A stretch of 64,000 nt of DNA, from NCBI RefSeq assembly GCF_018070075.1, contig NZ_JAGPXE010000019.1, positions 33,476 through 97,475 on the forward strand, read 5' to 3'. Position 1 is the stretch's first letter, and the number at the start of each line of letters is the position of its first letter. Under the pieces are notes generated by a model. That model was not told the DNA's origin and did no database searches. It saw only the letters and a list, made by a program, of their open reading frames with translations. Below, in pieces: positions 15,462 through 23,577 of this stretch. The position numbers were made by a program, and so were the translations under genes. This DNA is from Saccharopolyspora endophytica. GTDB taxonomy: Bacteria > Actinomycetota > Actinomycetes > Mycobacteriales > Pseudonocardiaceae.

Positions 15462-16883
15462 ATGCAAGCCGTAGACGGCGCCGAAGCCGCACTGCACACC
15501 AGGTGGAACGGGCGACTCATAGGCCTGGTGGCGGTGCTGGTCCTGGTCAACTTCATGGTCGACACGGCCATCTCAGCACCCCTGATCGTGCTGCCGGAGA
15601 TGCTCGACCACTTCGGCACCGACCAGGCCGCGTGGCTCAACGCCAGCGCGATGCTGGCCGGAGCGATGTGGGCTCCCCTGCTCGGCAAGAGCGCCGACGT
15701 GCACGGCAAGCGTCGGATCCTGGTGCTGACGCTGCTGATCAGCTGCGCGGGCGCGCTGGTGTGCGCGGTGGCGCCCAACGTGTGGATCTTCGTGATCGGC
15801 AGGCTCATGCAGGGCTCGGCCGTGGCCGCGCTGTTCCTGACCGTCGCGATCGTGCGCGACGTCTGCGCACCGCGCCTGTCCATGGTCGTGGTCGGCATCG
15901 TGACCTCGGGATCGGCCGTGCTCAACATCGGTTCGCGCTTCGCGGCCGAGAAACTGGCCGCTGAGAACGGCTTTCAGATCATCTTCGTCATCTCGGCCGC
16001 GGTGGCGGCGGCGATGGCGCTGATGGTGCGCGGAGTCGTGTCCGAATCCCCGGTCACCACGCCCGGCCGGATCGACTTCGGCGGAGCCGCGCTGCTCGGC
16101 GGCGGACTGATCGGCGTGCTCAGCTACATCAGCCTCGGGTCCGAGATCGGCTGGCTGGAGATCGGGCCGATCGCCCTGTTGATCGCCGGCGCAGCGGCAC
16201 TGGCCCGGTGGTGGATCGCCTCCGGCCGCACCCCGGAACCGCTGATCGACGTGCGCCGGCTGGGCGGTCCGCTGCTGCTCACGCTGCTCATCATCGTGCT
16301 GTCCACCGGCTCGTACCAGAGCATGCTGCAGCTGCTGCCGCTCGTCGGCGAGGTCCCGCTGAGCCAGGGGCTCGGCTACGGCCTCGGCGGGCAGGGGTCG
16401 CTGGCGATGCTGCTGGCCGCGCCCGCCATCGGCGTCATGATCGGCGGCCCGCTCGCGGGGGCGCTGGCCGGGCGCTTCGGCCCGGTGGTGACGCTGGCCG
16501 GGGCCGTGGGTCTCGGAACCGTCGGCACCCTCGGCATGTTCGCCGGTGTCGCGTCCTTCCCGGCCGCCCTCGTGTTCGCGCTGCTGCTCGGGTTCACCGT
16601 CGGCGCGCTCGGCACCTCGGGGTTCAACGTGGCGGGAAGCCTCGCTCCCGCGAGCCAGCAGGCAACGGTGTCGAGCCTGGTCATGGTCATGGTCGCGGTC
16701 GGCTCGGTGGTGCTCAACTTCGTGGGATCGGCGGTCCTGCACTCCACGGCCCTGCCCGCAGGTGGCGGAACCGTCAACTCGGGACTGGGGGTCTTCAGCT
16801 ACCTCACGATCGCCGCCGTCGCGTTCGGGCTGTCCACGGTGACCGCCGTCGTCCTGACCCGTCGGCAGAAATCCATCAAGTGA
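15462..16883 (+). CDS. MFS drug/H+ antiporter, 14-helix DHA2-like
   Basis: 473 residues with about 14 hydrophobic segments. The loop 2-3 motif GKSADVHGKRRILV and the antiporter-type helix IGRLMQGSAVAALFLTVAIVRD are visible. It probably exports a toxic small molecule from the cytoplasm. GAGGAGCGGTTC precedes the ATG. The FAD monooxygenase follows after 11 nt with its own GGAGGA site, making a TetR-controlled efflux plus modification operon. Confidence 0.85.
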   Translation: MQAVDGAEAALHTRWNGRLIGLVAVLVLVNFMVDTAISAPLIVLPEMLDHFGTDQAAWLNASAMLAGAMWAPLLGKSADVHGKRRILVLTLLISCAGALVCAVAPNVWIFVIGRLMQGSAVAALFLTVAIVRDVCAPRLSMVVVGIVTSGSAVLNIGSRFAAEKLAAENGFQIIFVISAAVAAAMALMVRGVVSESPVTTPGRIDFGGAALLGGGLIGVLSYISLGSEIGWLEIGPIALLIAGAAALARWWIASGRTPEPLIDVRRLGGPLLLTLLIIVLSTGSYQSMLQLLPLVGEVPLSQGLGYGLGGQGSLAMLLAAPAIGVMIGGPLAGALAGRFGPVVTLAGAVGLGTVGTLGMFAGVASFPAALVFALLLGFTVGALGTSGFNVAGSLAPASQQATVSSLVMVMVAVGSVVLNFVGSAVLHSTALPAGGGTVNSGLGVFSYLTIAAVAFGLSTVTAVVLTRRQKSIK

Positions 16884-16894
16884 AGGAGGAAGAC

Positions 16895-18067
16895 GTGCGA
16901 GTTCTGGTTTCAGGTGCGAGCATCGCGGGCCCGGCGGTCGCGTTCTGGTTGCACCGCAACGGGTTCGACGTGACCGTCGTCGAGAAGGCCGCATCGGTGC
17001 GCAACGGCGGGTATCCGATCGACGTGCGCGGAACCGCCCTGGAAGTCGCCCGCCGGATGGGAATCCTGCCGCAGCTGCGGCAGGCCGACATCAAGACGCA
17101 GCGGCTGACGTTCCTCGACGCCGACGGATCCGTCGCGGCCTCCGTGCACCCCCAGCACGTCGTGGGCGGCGTCGACGGGCAGGACCTGGAGGTCCGCCGC
17201 GGCGACCTGACCCAGGTGCTCTACGAAGCCGTTCGCGACGACGTGGAGTTCGTGTTCCACGACTCCATCGACGTGCTCGACGAGCATGGGGACGGCGTGC
17301 GCGTCACCTTCCGCAGCGGTGCGCAGCGGGAGTTCGACCTCGTGGTGGGCGCCGACGGGCTGCACTCCCGGACCCGCGAGCTCATCTTCGGGCCCGAGCT
17401 CCAGTTCCACCGCTACCTGGGGTTCTGCTTCGCCGGGTTCACCACGCCCAACACCTTCGGGCTCTCCCACGAGGGCATCATGTGGAACACGCCAGGCAAG
17501 GCGGCGGCGCTCTACGGCGTCCGGGACAGCGACGAGCTGCACGGCTTCCTCAACATCGCCCGCCCGCAGCCCCCGCTGGAGCTGCTGCGCGATCCCGACG
17601 CGCAGCGAGAGCTGGTGGCCGACGCGTTCGCCGGGGAGGGCTGGGAGATCCCGAACCTGGTCAAGGCGATGCGCGAAGCCGACGACCTGTTCTTCGACAC
17701 GGTCAGCCAGATCCACCTGCCCGCGTGGTCGCGCGGCCGGGTCGCCCTGGTCGGCGACGCGGCCCACGCCCCGTCCTTCCTGACCGGCCAGGGTTCCAGC
17801 ATCGCGCTGGTCAGCGCCTACATGCTCGCCGACGCGCTGGCCGCCCACACCGACCACACCGAGGCCTTCGCCGCCTACGAGGCCGGCACCCGCGAGTTCG
17901 TCGAGCTCAACCAAGCCCTCGTCGGCGAAGGCGACGCAGCCCTGTTCCCCACCACCCGGGAAGCGCTGGAGAAGCGCAACGCGGGCCTGCGCGCGCTCGC
18001 CGAGATGCCACCCGCGACCGGAAGGCCGGAGCACTCGGCGTTGGTCCTGCCCGCTCCCAGGCGCTGA
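16895..18067 (+). CDS. FAD-dependent aromatic monooxygenase (PHBH/TetX-like)
   Basis: 390 residues of the group A flavoprotein hydroxylases. Motifs are the dinucleotide fold VLVSGASIAGPAVAFWLHRNG near the start, the DG motif VVGADGLHSRTRE, and the FAD-ribityl motif LVGDAAHAPSFLTGQGSS. The length and GASIAG variant match the TetX/aklavinone-hydroxylase-like branch. With the adjacent efflux gene it probably inactivates or oxidises the compound being pumped; the substrate is unknown. GTG 16895 follows GGAGGAAGAC. Confidence 0.85.
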   Translation: MRVLVSGASIAGPAVAFWLHRNGFDVTVVEKAASVRNGGYPIDVRGTALEVARRMGILPQLRQADIKTQRLTFLDADGSVAASVHPQHVVGGVDGQDLEVRRGDLTQVLYEAVRDDVEFVFHDSIDVLDEHGDGVRVTFRSGAQREFDLVVGADGLHSRTRELIFGPELQFHRYLGFCFAGFTTPNTFGLSHEGIMWNTPGKAAALYGVRDSDELHGFLNIARPQPPLELLRDPDAQRELVADAFAGEGWEIPNLVKAMREADDLFFDTVSQIHLPAWSRGRVALVGDAAHAPSFLTGQGSSIALVSAYMLADALAAHTDHTEAFAAYEAGTREFVELNQALVGEGDAALFPTTREALEKRNAGLRALAEMPPATGRPEHSALVLPAPRR

Positions 18068-18072
18068 CCAGG

Positions 18073-18831
18073 TCACGCCTGGTGCGCGGCCGGGCGGGTG
18101 ACCAGACCGCGCGCGACGATCTCCAGCACGGCCGCGATCGCCACCGCCTCCACCGCCAGCAGCCCGACCAGCACGAACAGCTGCACGGCCCCGGCCTGGA
18201 GCGGGCCGGCACCGCCCAGCAGCATGCCGACGAACGCGCCCGGCAGGGTCACCATGCCCACGGTGCGGGTCTGGTCGAGCGCGGGAACCAGCGCGGTTCC
18301 GGCCACGGGACGGGCGATTTCGAGCCGCGCGTCGCGTTCGGACAGACCCAGCGACAACGCCGCCTCCACCTCCCCGCGGCGCTGCGCCAGCTCGTCGAGA
18401 AGTCGACGACCGGCCAGCGCCGTGGCGGTCAGCGCTCCCCCGATCAGCTGGCCGATCAGCGGGATCAGCACCAACCCGGTCAGCGGCACCGCCCGAGACA
18501 CCAGCAGCAGTCCGGCGACCGGCGCGACACCGGCGGCGATGGGCACGGCCGCCCACCACCACGTCCGGTTGCCGGTGATGCGCCGTCCCGCCGTGCGCGC
18601 CGCGATCGCGAACATCACCACGATGAACGCCACCACCAGCCACGACCAGCGCACCACGGAGGTGATGATCAGCGACACCAGCAGCAGCTGCGCCGCACCG
18701 CGCAGCCCTGCGGTGATCACGGCCCAGTGCCGGGCGAACCCGCCCAGGCGCACCACCGCGGCGGCCGCGACCAGCAGCAGCACGACCACGGCACCGAGCA
18801 CCGGCGTCACCGGAATCGTCCCAGAACCCAC
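18073..18831 (-). CDS. UPF0014 family ABC transporter permease (FetB-like), orphan
   Basis: 252 residues with about seven hydrophobic segments, including LRGAAQLLLVSLIITSVVRWSW and LALGRRLLDE-like loops; the stretch GMVTLPGAFVGMLLGGAGPLQAGAVQ is typical of UPF0014/FetB. In E. coli FetB pairs with the ATPase FetA to export iron. No ATPase gene is adjacent here. Convergent with the FAD monooxygenase, five nt apart. Confidence 0.8.
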   Translation of the reverse strand: MGSGTIPVTPVLGAVVVLLLVAAAAVVRLGGFARHWAVITAGLRGAAQLLLVSLIITSVVRWSWLVVAFIVVMFAIAARTAGRRITGNRTWWWAAVPIAAGVAPVAGLLLVSRAVPLTGLVLIPLIGQLIGGALTATALAGRRLLDELAQRRGEVEAALSLGLSERDARLEIARPVAGTALVPALDQTRTVGMVTLPGAFVGMLLGGAGPLQAGAVQLFVLVGLLAVEAVAIAAVLEIVARGLVTRPAAHQA

Positions 18832-18868
18832 CCGGCGACCTTACGGCCCGGCGGTGCCCGTCGCGTCC

Positions 18869-19873
18869 CTAACCGAGCAGTTCCTCGCGGGCGGCCCGGG
18901 CCATGTCGGCCGCGTGGCGCAGACCGCTCTCGGTGAACCGGGCCTGCAGATCGCGCAGGTCGGCGTCGACCTTCTCCGGCGAGGCACCTTGGCGGGCTTG
19001 GCTCTTCACCAGTCCGAGCCGCGCCAGGGCTTCGCCTCGTGGCTCGGAGATGCGGGTGAACTCCTCGACGGTGTCGCGGTAGACGCGCTCGGCCTCGGCG
19101 TAGCGGCCCGCGCGGTAGAGAACGTTGCCGCGCATCTTGTGGTTGTAGGCCAGGGCCGCTTCCAAGCGCATGTCCCGGCACGTGCGTTCGGCGTCGGCCA
19201 GCAGGTCCAGGGCCTCGGCGGGTTCGCCGCGCAGCGACGTGAGGTCGGCGATGCCGCGCAGCGCCCAGGCGCGTCCCCGCTGGTCGTCGCCGTCGGTGGC
19301 GATCTGGCAGGCCTCGGTGAACAGGGCCAGGGCGGTGTCGTGGTCGCCCCCGTGCCGGTGGATCTGCGCGATCCCCTCCAGCGCCCACACGACGTGCCTC
19401 GGCTGACCGACCTCCCTAGCTTCAGCCAGCAGCTGCTCGTGGAGCCGCAACGTTCCGGCGAAATCCCCCTGCACGCGGCCGGTTTCGGCGAGCCCGGCCA
19501 GCGCGTACCCCCGCGCCATGGGATCGGTGCCGCGCTCGGCGGCCTCGACCGCGCGGGTCAGCAGGCGGTGCGCCAGCACGTAGCGACCCCGCTGCCGGGC
19601 GAGGGTGCCACCGCTCCACAGCGCCCAGGCCATCGCGTCCTGGTCGACGGCGTCCCGCGCGGTGCGGTAGCTGGCGCGCCAGGCGCGTTCAGCGCGCTCC
19701 ACCCTGCCCAGCCGCCTGCACGCCTCGGCGATGGCCAGCAGCGCACCCGCGCGTTCACCCGGCGTGGTCGCCGCCGCGTCGTGCCGTTCGGCCTGTTCGA
19801 GCACCTCGTCCAGCGACGCGTTCACCGACAACGCCGCGAGGCCACCCCGGTACTCATCCGCCTTGGCGTGCAT
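18869..19873 (-). CDS. tetratricopeptide repeat protein
   Basis: 334 residues almost wholly made of TPR-type helical pairs (for example RAGALLAIAEACRRLGRVERAERAWRAS, RGYALAGLAETGRVQGDFAGTL, NHKMRGNVLYRAGRYAEAERVYRDT). No DNA-binding or enzyme domain is attached, so it is likely a scaffold or binding protein in the cytoplasm. The ATG at 19873 follows GGAGGGAG; the frame is open further up to 19936 but without such a site. Confidence 0.8.
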   Translation of the reverse strand: MHAKADEYRGGLAALSVNASLDEVLEQAERHDAAATTPGERAGALLAIAEACRRLGRVERAERAWRASYRTARDAVDQDAMAWALWSGGTLARQRGRYVLAHRLLTRAVEAAERGTDPMARGYALAGLAETGRVQGDFAGTLRLHEQLLAEAREVGQPRHVVWALEGIAQIHRHGGDHDTALALFTEACQIATDGDDQRGRAWALRGIADLTSLRGEPAEALDLLADAERTCRDMRLEAALAYNHKMRGNVLYRAGRYAEAERVYRDTVEEFTRISEPRGEALARLGLVKSQARQGASPEKVDADLRDLQARFTESGLRHAADMARAAREELLG

Positions 19874-19922
19874 GGAACTCCCTCCAGTAGACCGACCACA
19901 CCGGTCCGCCAGGGAGGACGGC

Positions 19923-20348
19923 ATGATCATTTCCACTGAGGACGCTACGGAGGAAGCGGAACCGAAACCTCAGGTCTCACCCCGGAAACAGTCCCCGAGC
20001 ACCCCTAGGGGCCGTCCCGTACGTCAAAAGTCGGTCACCCCCTACCACTCCCCTCCACCCACAACCGAAGAAGTCCCCACCGAAGAACCCCACCTCCGCC
20101 CCACCCGGAGACACCCCAACCCGGAATACCGCCGCAATCCGGCACCCGATTACCGCCGTAATCCGTCCACCCACCCCGGCCGCGACCCGTCCACCGGCCT
20201 CTACAGCACTCCGGACACCGATTACGGCCGTAATCCGGTTCCCGAATACGGCAGTAATCCGTCCTCCGATTGCGGCGGTTTTCCGGGAACAGGGGGTGGG
20301 TGCGGGGTGTTCAGGTCTGGTGGGGGTCGTGTGAGGGGAAGTCGATGA
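19923..20348 (+). CDS. doubtful low-complexity ORF carrying seven octapeptide repeats
   Basis: A 141-codon frame with a good ribosome site (AGGGAGGACGGC, ATG at 19923) whose TGA overlaps the LysR ATG. Its second half is the 24-nt repeat array translated as units such as EYRRNPAP, DYRRNPST, DYGRNPVP and EYGSNPSS. Codon use is unlike nearby genes (third-position A/T is common), and the first half is Pro/Glu/Thr-rich. It may be chance coding through an intergenic repeat or a leader of lysR. I treat it as unproven. Confidence 0.2.
   Translation: MIISTEDATEEAEPKPQVSPRKQSPSTPRGRPVRQKSVTPYHSPPPTTEEVPTEEPHLRPTRRHPNPEYRRNPAPDYRRNPSTHPGRDPSTGLYSTPDTDYGRNPVPEYGSNPSSDCGGFPGTGGGCGVFRSGGGRVRGSR
20124..20283. 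repeat. seven-unit 24-nt array of GATTACNGCNGTAATC palindromes
   Basis: Units begin at 20124, 20148, 20220, 20244 and 20268, with two decayed units in register at 20172 and 20196, so the 24-nt period holds over 160 nt without indels. The best copies are GATTACCGCCGTAATC and GATTACGGCCGTAATC. Unlike most other arrays it lies between divergent genes (TPR protein and LysR). Confidence 0.9.
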
Positions 20349-21241
20349 GTCTTCGTCAGTTCGAGTACGCCTTGGCCGTTGCCGAGGAGGGGTCGGTGAC
20401 GGCTGCCGCCGAGTCGTTGCGCGTCGCCCAGCCATCGGTGTCGCAGCAGATCCGGGGGTTGGAGCGCGAGCTCGGCGTGACGCTGTTCGCCCGCACCCCG
20501 AGCGGCCTGGTGCCGACCACGGCCGGTCGGGCGTTCCTGCGGGAGGCCGAGGTCGCCGTGGTCGCAGCGCGGCGCGCGAGGGCCACGGCGCGAGCAGGTG
20601 GCGAGGAGCTCGTGGGCGAGCTGGTGGTCGCCGCGCAACTGGGCTTCGGCACGCGGCAGCTGCCCAGCGCGCTGGGAGCGCTGGCGCGGCGGTTCCCGCG
20701 CGTGGAGGTCACGGTCTTCGAGGAACCGAATTCCGCCGAGCTGGAGCGGTTGTGCCGGCGCGGTTCCCTGGACCTCTCGCTGATGGCGGCGTGCGAGCGG
20801 AGCCCCGAGCGCGCGCACCACCTCGGTGACGAGGAGTTCGTGGTGGTGCTCGGTGAAGAGCATCCGCTGCTCGCCGCAGACGAGGTCGATCTCCAGGACC
20901 TGGCGGGCGATCCGTGGCTGCGGTTCGACCGCGACAGCGCTCTCGACGGCGTCCTGCACGGCGTCCTGCGCGACAACGACCTGACCCCGACCACAGCGGC
21001 CCGCGTGAGCCAGACCGCGACGGCCGTCCGCTGGGCCGCCCACGGCCTGGGCGTCGCGCTCGTGCCCGCCTCGGCGGTGCCCGACGGATACGAGCACCTG
21101 ATCCGCCCGGCCTCGCCGGTGGTCGCGCAGCCCGTCATCGCGGTGCTGCGCCCCACCCCGGGCCCGGCGGAGTCGGCCCTGCTCGACCTCCTCCGCCAGG
21201 AGACCTGGCACTCCGCGACCCCGCTGCTCAGAGCTGGGTGA
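20345..21241 (+). CDS. LysR-family transcriptional regulator
   Basis: 298 residues. The winged HTH is at residues 1-60 (LRQFEYALAVAEEGSVTAAAESLRVAQPSVSQQIRGLERELGVTLFAR), followed by a periplasmic-binding-protein-like effector domain with VVVLGEEHPLLA and the HGLGVALVPASAV segment. GAGGGGAAGTCG precedes the ATG. The nearest candidate target is the SDR locus downstream, which is convergent rather than divergent, so the regulon is open. Confidence 0.85.
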   Translation: MSLRQFEYALAVAEEGSVTAAAESLRVAQPSVSQQIRGLERELGVTLFARTPSGLVPTTAGRAFLREAEVAVVAARRARATARAGGEELVGELVVAAQLGFGTRQLPSALGALARRFPRVEVTVFEEPNSAELERLCRRGSLDLSLMAACERSPERAHHLGDEEFVVVLGEEHPLLAADEVDLQDLAGDPWLRFDRDSALDGVLHGVLRDNDLTPTTAARVSQTATAVRWAAHGLGVALVPASAVPDGYEHLIRPASPVVAQPVIAVLRPTPGPAESALLDLLRQETWHSATPLLRAG

Positions 21242-21405
21242 GCCCGCCGTCGACCGGGAGCTCCACGCCGGTGGTGAACGTGGCGTCGAAGGCCAGGAAC
21301 GCGGCGGCCCTGGCGATCTCCTCGGGCCTGCCGAACCGAGCCATCGGGTTGTCGGCCATCACCTGGGTCTTGATCCGGTCGGCTTCCTCCTGGCTCTCGA
21401 GTAGT
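21228..21405 (-). pseudogene. 3' remnant of a second short-chain dehydrogenase gene
   Basis: The minus frame ending at 21228 reads RFGRPEEIARAAAFLAFD and then TTGVELPVDGGLTQL and stop, an unmistakable SDR C-terminus. Upstream of about 21405 the SDR sequence is lost and the complete SDR gene at 21430 begins in another frame. The N-terminal three quarters (NAD-binding fold, catalytic Tyr/Lys) are missing. It overlaps the end of lysR by 14 nt, the original tail-to-tail layout. Confidence 0.8.
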
Positions 21406-21429
21406 CGACCACGTTCTTCCCCTCCGTTC

Positions 21430-22185
21430 TCAGCCGCGGTGGAATTCGCCGCCGTCGGCGATCAACTTGCTCCCGGTGACCCAATTCGCGCGGTCCGAGG
21501 CGAAGAAGAGAACCGCGTTCGCGATGTCCTCGGGCTTTCCGTCGCGACCCAGCGGAACCGCCGCACCGTCCTGCCCCGGCTCCAGCCGCGCCCACTGCTG
21601 CCGCGTCTGCTCGCCACCGGGAGTGGCGACTCGCCCGGGAGTGACGGTGTTGACGCGGACCCCGTGCGGAGCCAGGTCCGAGGCGAGCCCGCGGCTGTAG
21701 GTCTCCAACGCCATCTTCGCGGCCGCGTAGTGCAGGAACTGCGGTGGCGGGCTGTAGATCGCCGCCGAGGAGATGTGCACGATCGACCCCGAACGCCGCT
21801 CCCGCATCCCCGGCACGAGCAGGGCGTCCAGGCGCACCGCGGCGAGGAAGTTCAGGTCCAGCGCGTCCTGCCACTCCTCGTCGGGGATGGCCGTGGCGTC
21901 CTCGTGCGGCTGCGCCCCGCCGACGTTGTCGACCAGCACGTCCACTCCGCCCAGCACGTCCAGCGCCGCGTCCGCGAGCTGCTGCGCGCCCGCGCGGGTG
22001 CGCAGGTCGGCGGTGATGAGCGTGGCCCCGTCCGGTCCTCTGGTGGCCGTCCGTGCGGTCGTGACCACCTGCGCTCCGGCGTCGAGGAGACCGCGCACGA
22101 CGGCTTCCCCGATCCCGCGAGAACCACCCGTGACCAGAGCCCGCTTGCCCTTGAACTCCTGAATTCCACTGTCGAACGCAGTCAT
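21430..22185 (-). CDS. short-chain dehydrogenase/reductase (SDR)
   Basis: 251 residues of the classical SDR family: cofactor motif RALVTGGSRGIGEAV, DNVGG (in place of NNAG), Ser in VHISSAAIYSP, catalytic HYAAAKMALE (Tyr and Lys four apart), and C-terminal GKPEDIANAVLFFASD and GSKLIADGGEF. It reduces or oxidises an alcohol/ketone with NAD(P); substrate unknown. ATG 22185 is chosen over a longer frame reaching 22272. The remnant of another SDR gene lies directly after it. Confidence 0.85.
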   Translation of the reverse strand: MTAFDSGIQEFKGKRALVTGGSRGIGEAVVRGLLDAGAQVVTTARTATRGPDGATLITADLRTRAGAQQLADAALDVLGGVDVLVDNVGGAQPHEDATAIPDEEWQDALDLNFLAAVRLDALLVPGMRERRSGSIVHISSAAIYSPPPQFLHYAAAKMALETYSRGLASDLAPHGVRVNTVTPGRVATPGGEQTRQQWARLEPGQDGAAVPLGRDGKPEDIANAVLFFASDRANWVTGSKLIADGGEFHRG

Positions 22186-22321
22186 GCCGACGGACCTCTC
22201 ATGAGTGAAATTGACTCGACGAATCCGGGTTCGCGTGGATTTCATCGGGAACACCGCGTCGAGTGATGTCACGCTACGTCCGGAAAAGCGGTGGAATCAA
22301 AGACGAAAATGCAGCAGAGGC

Positions 22322-22338
22322 CATAGGCATGCCCTATG
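22322..22338. promoter_or_regulatory. inverted repeat in SDR/MpaB divergent gap
   Basis: CATAGG-CATGC-CCTATG, a perfect 6-bp inverted repeat, within the 480-nt gap between the divergent SDR and MpaB-like genes. It could be an operator for either. I see no other structure or gene in this gap. Confidence 0.35.
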
Positions 22339-22664
22339 CTCTCCGGAAATCAGCCCGCTCTGCCCGAGCCGCCCATGATCGATGACCGTTGCGCCCGGTC
22401 AGTGCAGGCGCGGATTTCTGGGCAGCCGGGTGGGTAGCCGTGTCGTCGTTCGGATCTCGGTCAGGACTCTTCGCATGGTGCGGCCTGGCGAGTTGCGGTT
22501 TCCGCGCAGCGCTGCGGACGTGGGTGTCGGCAGGTCGGCAACGGGCGAAAGGAATTTTCCAGAATCACTCTTTTGCCCAGCGCACAGGCATTCGGCATCC
22601 GTTGACCGGTGCACGACAGGACATTACGTTCGAAGCGTCGACCGCGGTGGGGGAGGTACCTGAG

Positions 22665-23558
22665 ATGCGGCGCTTCGACCGCCTGAAGACGATCCTCGCG
22701 ATGGACCCGGAGAAGGACTGCGACGAGATCTACCGCCTGCTCTCCCAGCTCGAATTCCCCTGGGACTTCACGCGCTCCCTGGAACTCGCGCTGTTCCGCA
22801 CCTACGCGGTCCCGACGATCGGCCGGCTGCTCGACCGCACCGGCGAGTTCACCCGCTGCACCCAGAAGCGCTACGACGACACCGTCCTGGTGCTCTACGA
22901 GATCCTCATCCCGGACTCCGAACGCTCGCGCGAGCAGGCGCTCGACCACCTCAACCAGATCCACTGGCGCTACCGGATCAGCAACGACGATTACCTCTAC
23001 ACGCTGGCGACGTTCGCGGTCATGCCGGTGCGCTGGATCAACGAGTTCGGCTGGCGCGAGCTGCACCCCCACGAGATCCGGGCGCTGACGGCGGTGTGGC
23101 GCCGGATGGGCGAGGGGATGCGGATCGAGGGGATCCCGGCGACCTACGAGGAGTTCGAGCGCCTGCTCGACGACTACGAGCGCGACCGCTTCGTCTTCGA
23201 CGAAGGTGGCAGACGCGTCGCCGACTCCACGATGCGCCTGTTCGGCTCCTGGTTCCCGCGTCCGCTGTCAGGTCCGGTCAGCGACGCGACCCGCCTCCTG
23301 ATGGACCCGCACCTGCTCGACGCCCTGAACCTCCCCCGACCTCCCGGAGCCGCCCGCCGAGCCGTCCGGCTCGCCCTCAAGGCTCGGGGCCGGCTCCTCC
23401 GCCTCGGCCCTCCCCGCCCGGACTCCCAGCCCGTCATCCCCCGACCGGCCACCTACCCCGACGGCTACCGCCTCGAAGATCTCGGACCGGATTCCTTCCG
23501 CCGCAACGGTTCCCGACGCGACGCCCCACCTCCGGCGGCCTGCCCGGCCACCCGGTGA
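22665..23558 (+). CDS. MpaB-like oxygenase domain protein (DUF2236)
   Basis: 297 residues. The core CTQKRYDDTVLVLYEILIPDSERSREQALDHLNQIHWRY and the following ISNDDYLYTLATFAVMPVRWINEFGWRELHPHE match the DUF2236/MpaB family, named after a fungal oxygenase that cleaves a farnesyl chain; latex-clearing proteins share the fold and bind haem. The Pro/Arg-rich C-terminus after residue 220 is poorly conserved. ATG 22665 follows GGGGGAGGTACCTGAG. Substrate unknown. Confidence 0.75.
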   Translation: MRRFDRLKTILAMDPEKDCDEIYRLLSQLEFPWDFTRSLELALFRTYAVPTIGRLLDRTGEFTRCTQKRYDDTVLVLYEILIPDSERSREQALDHLNQIHWRYRISNDDYLYTLATFAVMPVRWINEFGWRELHPHEIRALTAVWRRMGEGMRIEGIPATYEEFERLLDDYERDRFVFDEGGRRVADSTMRLFGSWFPRPLSGPVSDATRLLMDPHLLDALNLPRPPGAARRAVRLALKARGRLLRLGPPRPDSQPVIPRPATYPDGYRLEDLGPDSFRRNGSRRDAPPPAACPATR

Positions 23559-23577
23559 CACAGCATCGGGCCGGCCC

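Noticed and set aside
22389..22664. N-terminal extension of the MpaB-like protein
   Set aside because: The extra 92 codons have no family similarity; ATG 22665 has a good ribosome site.
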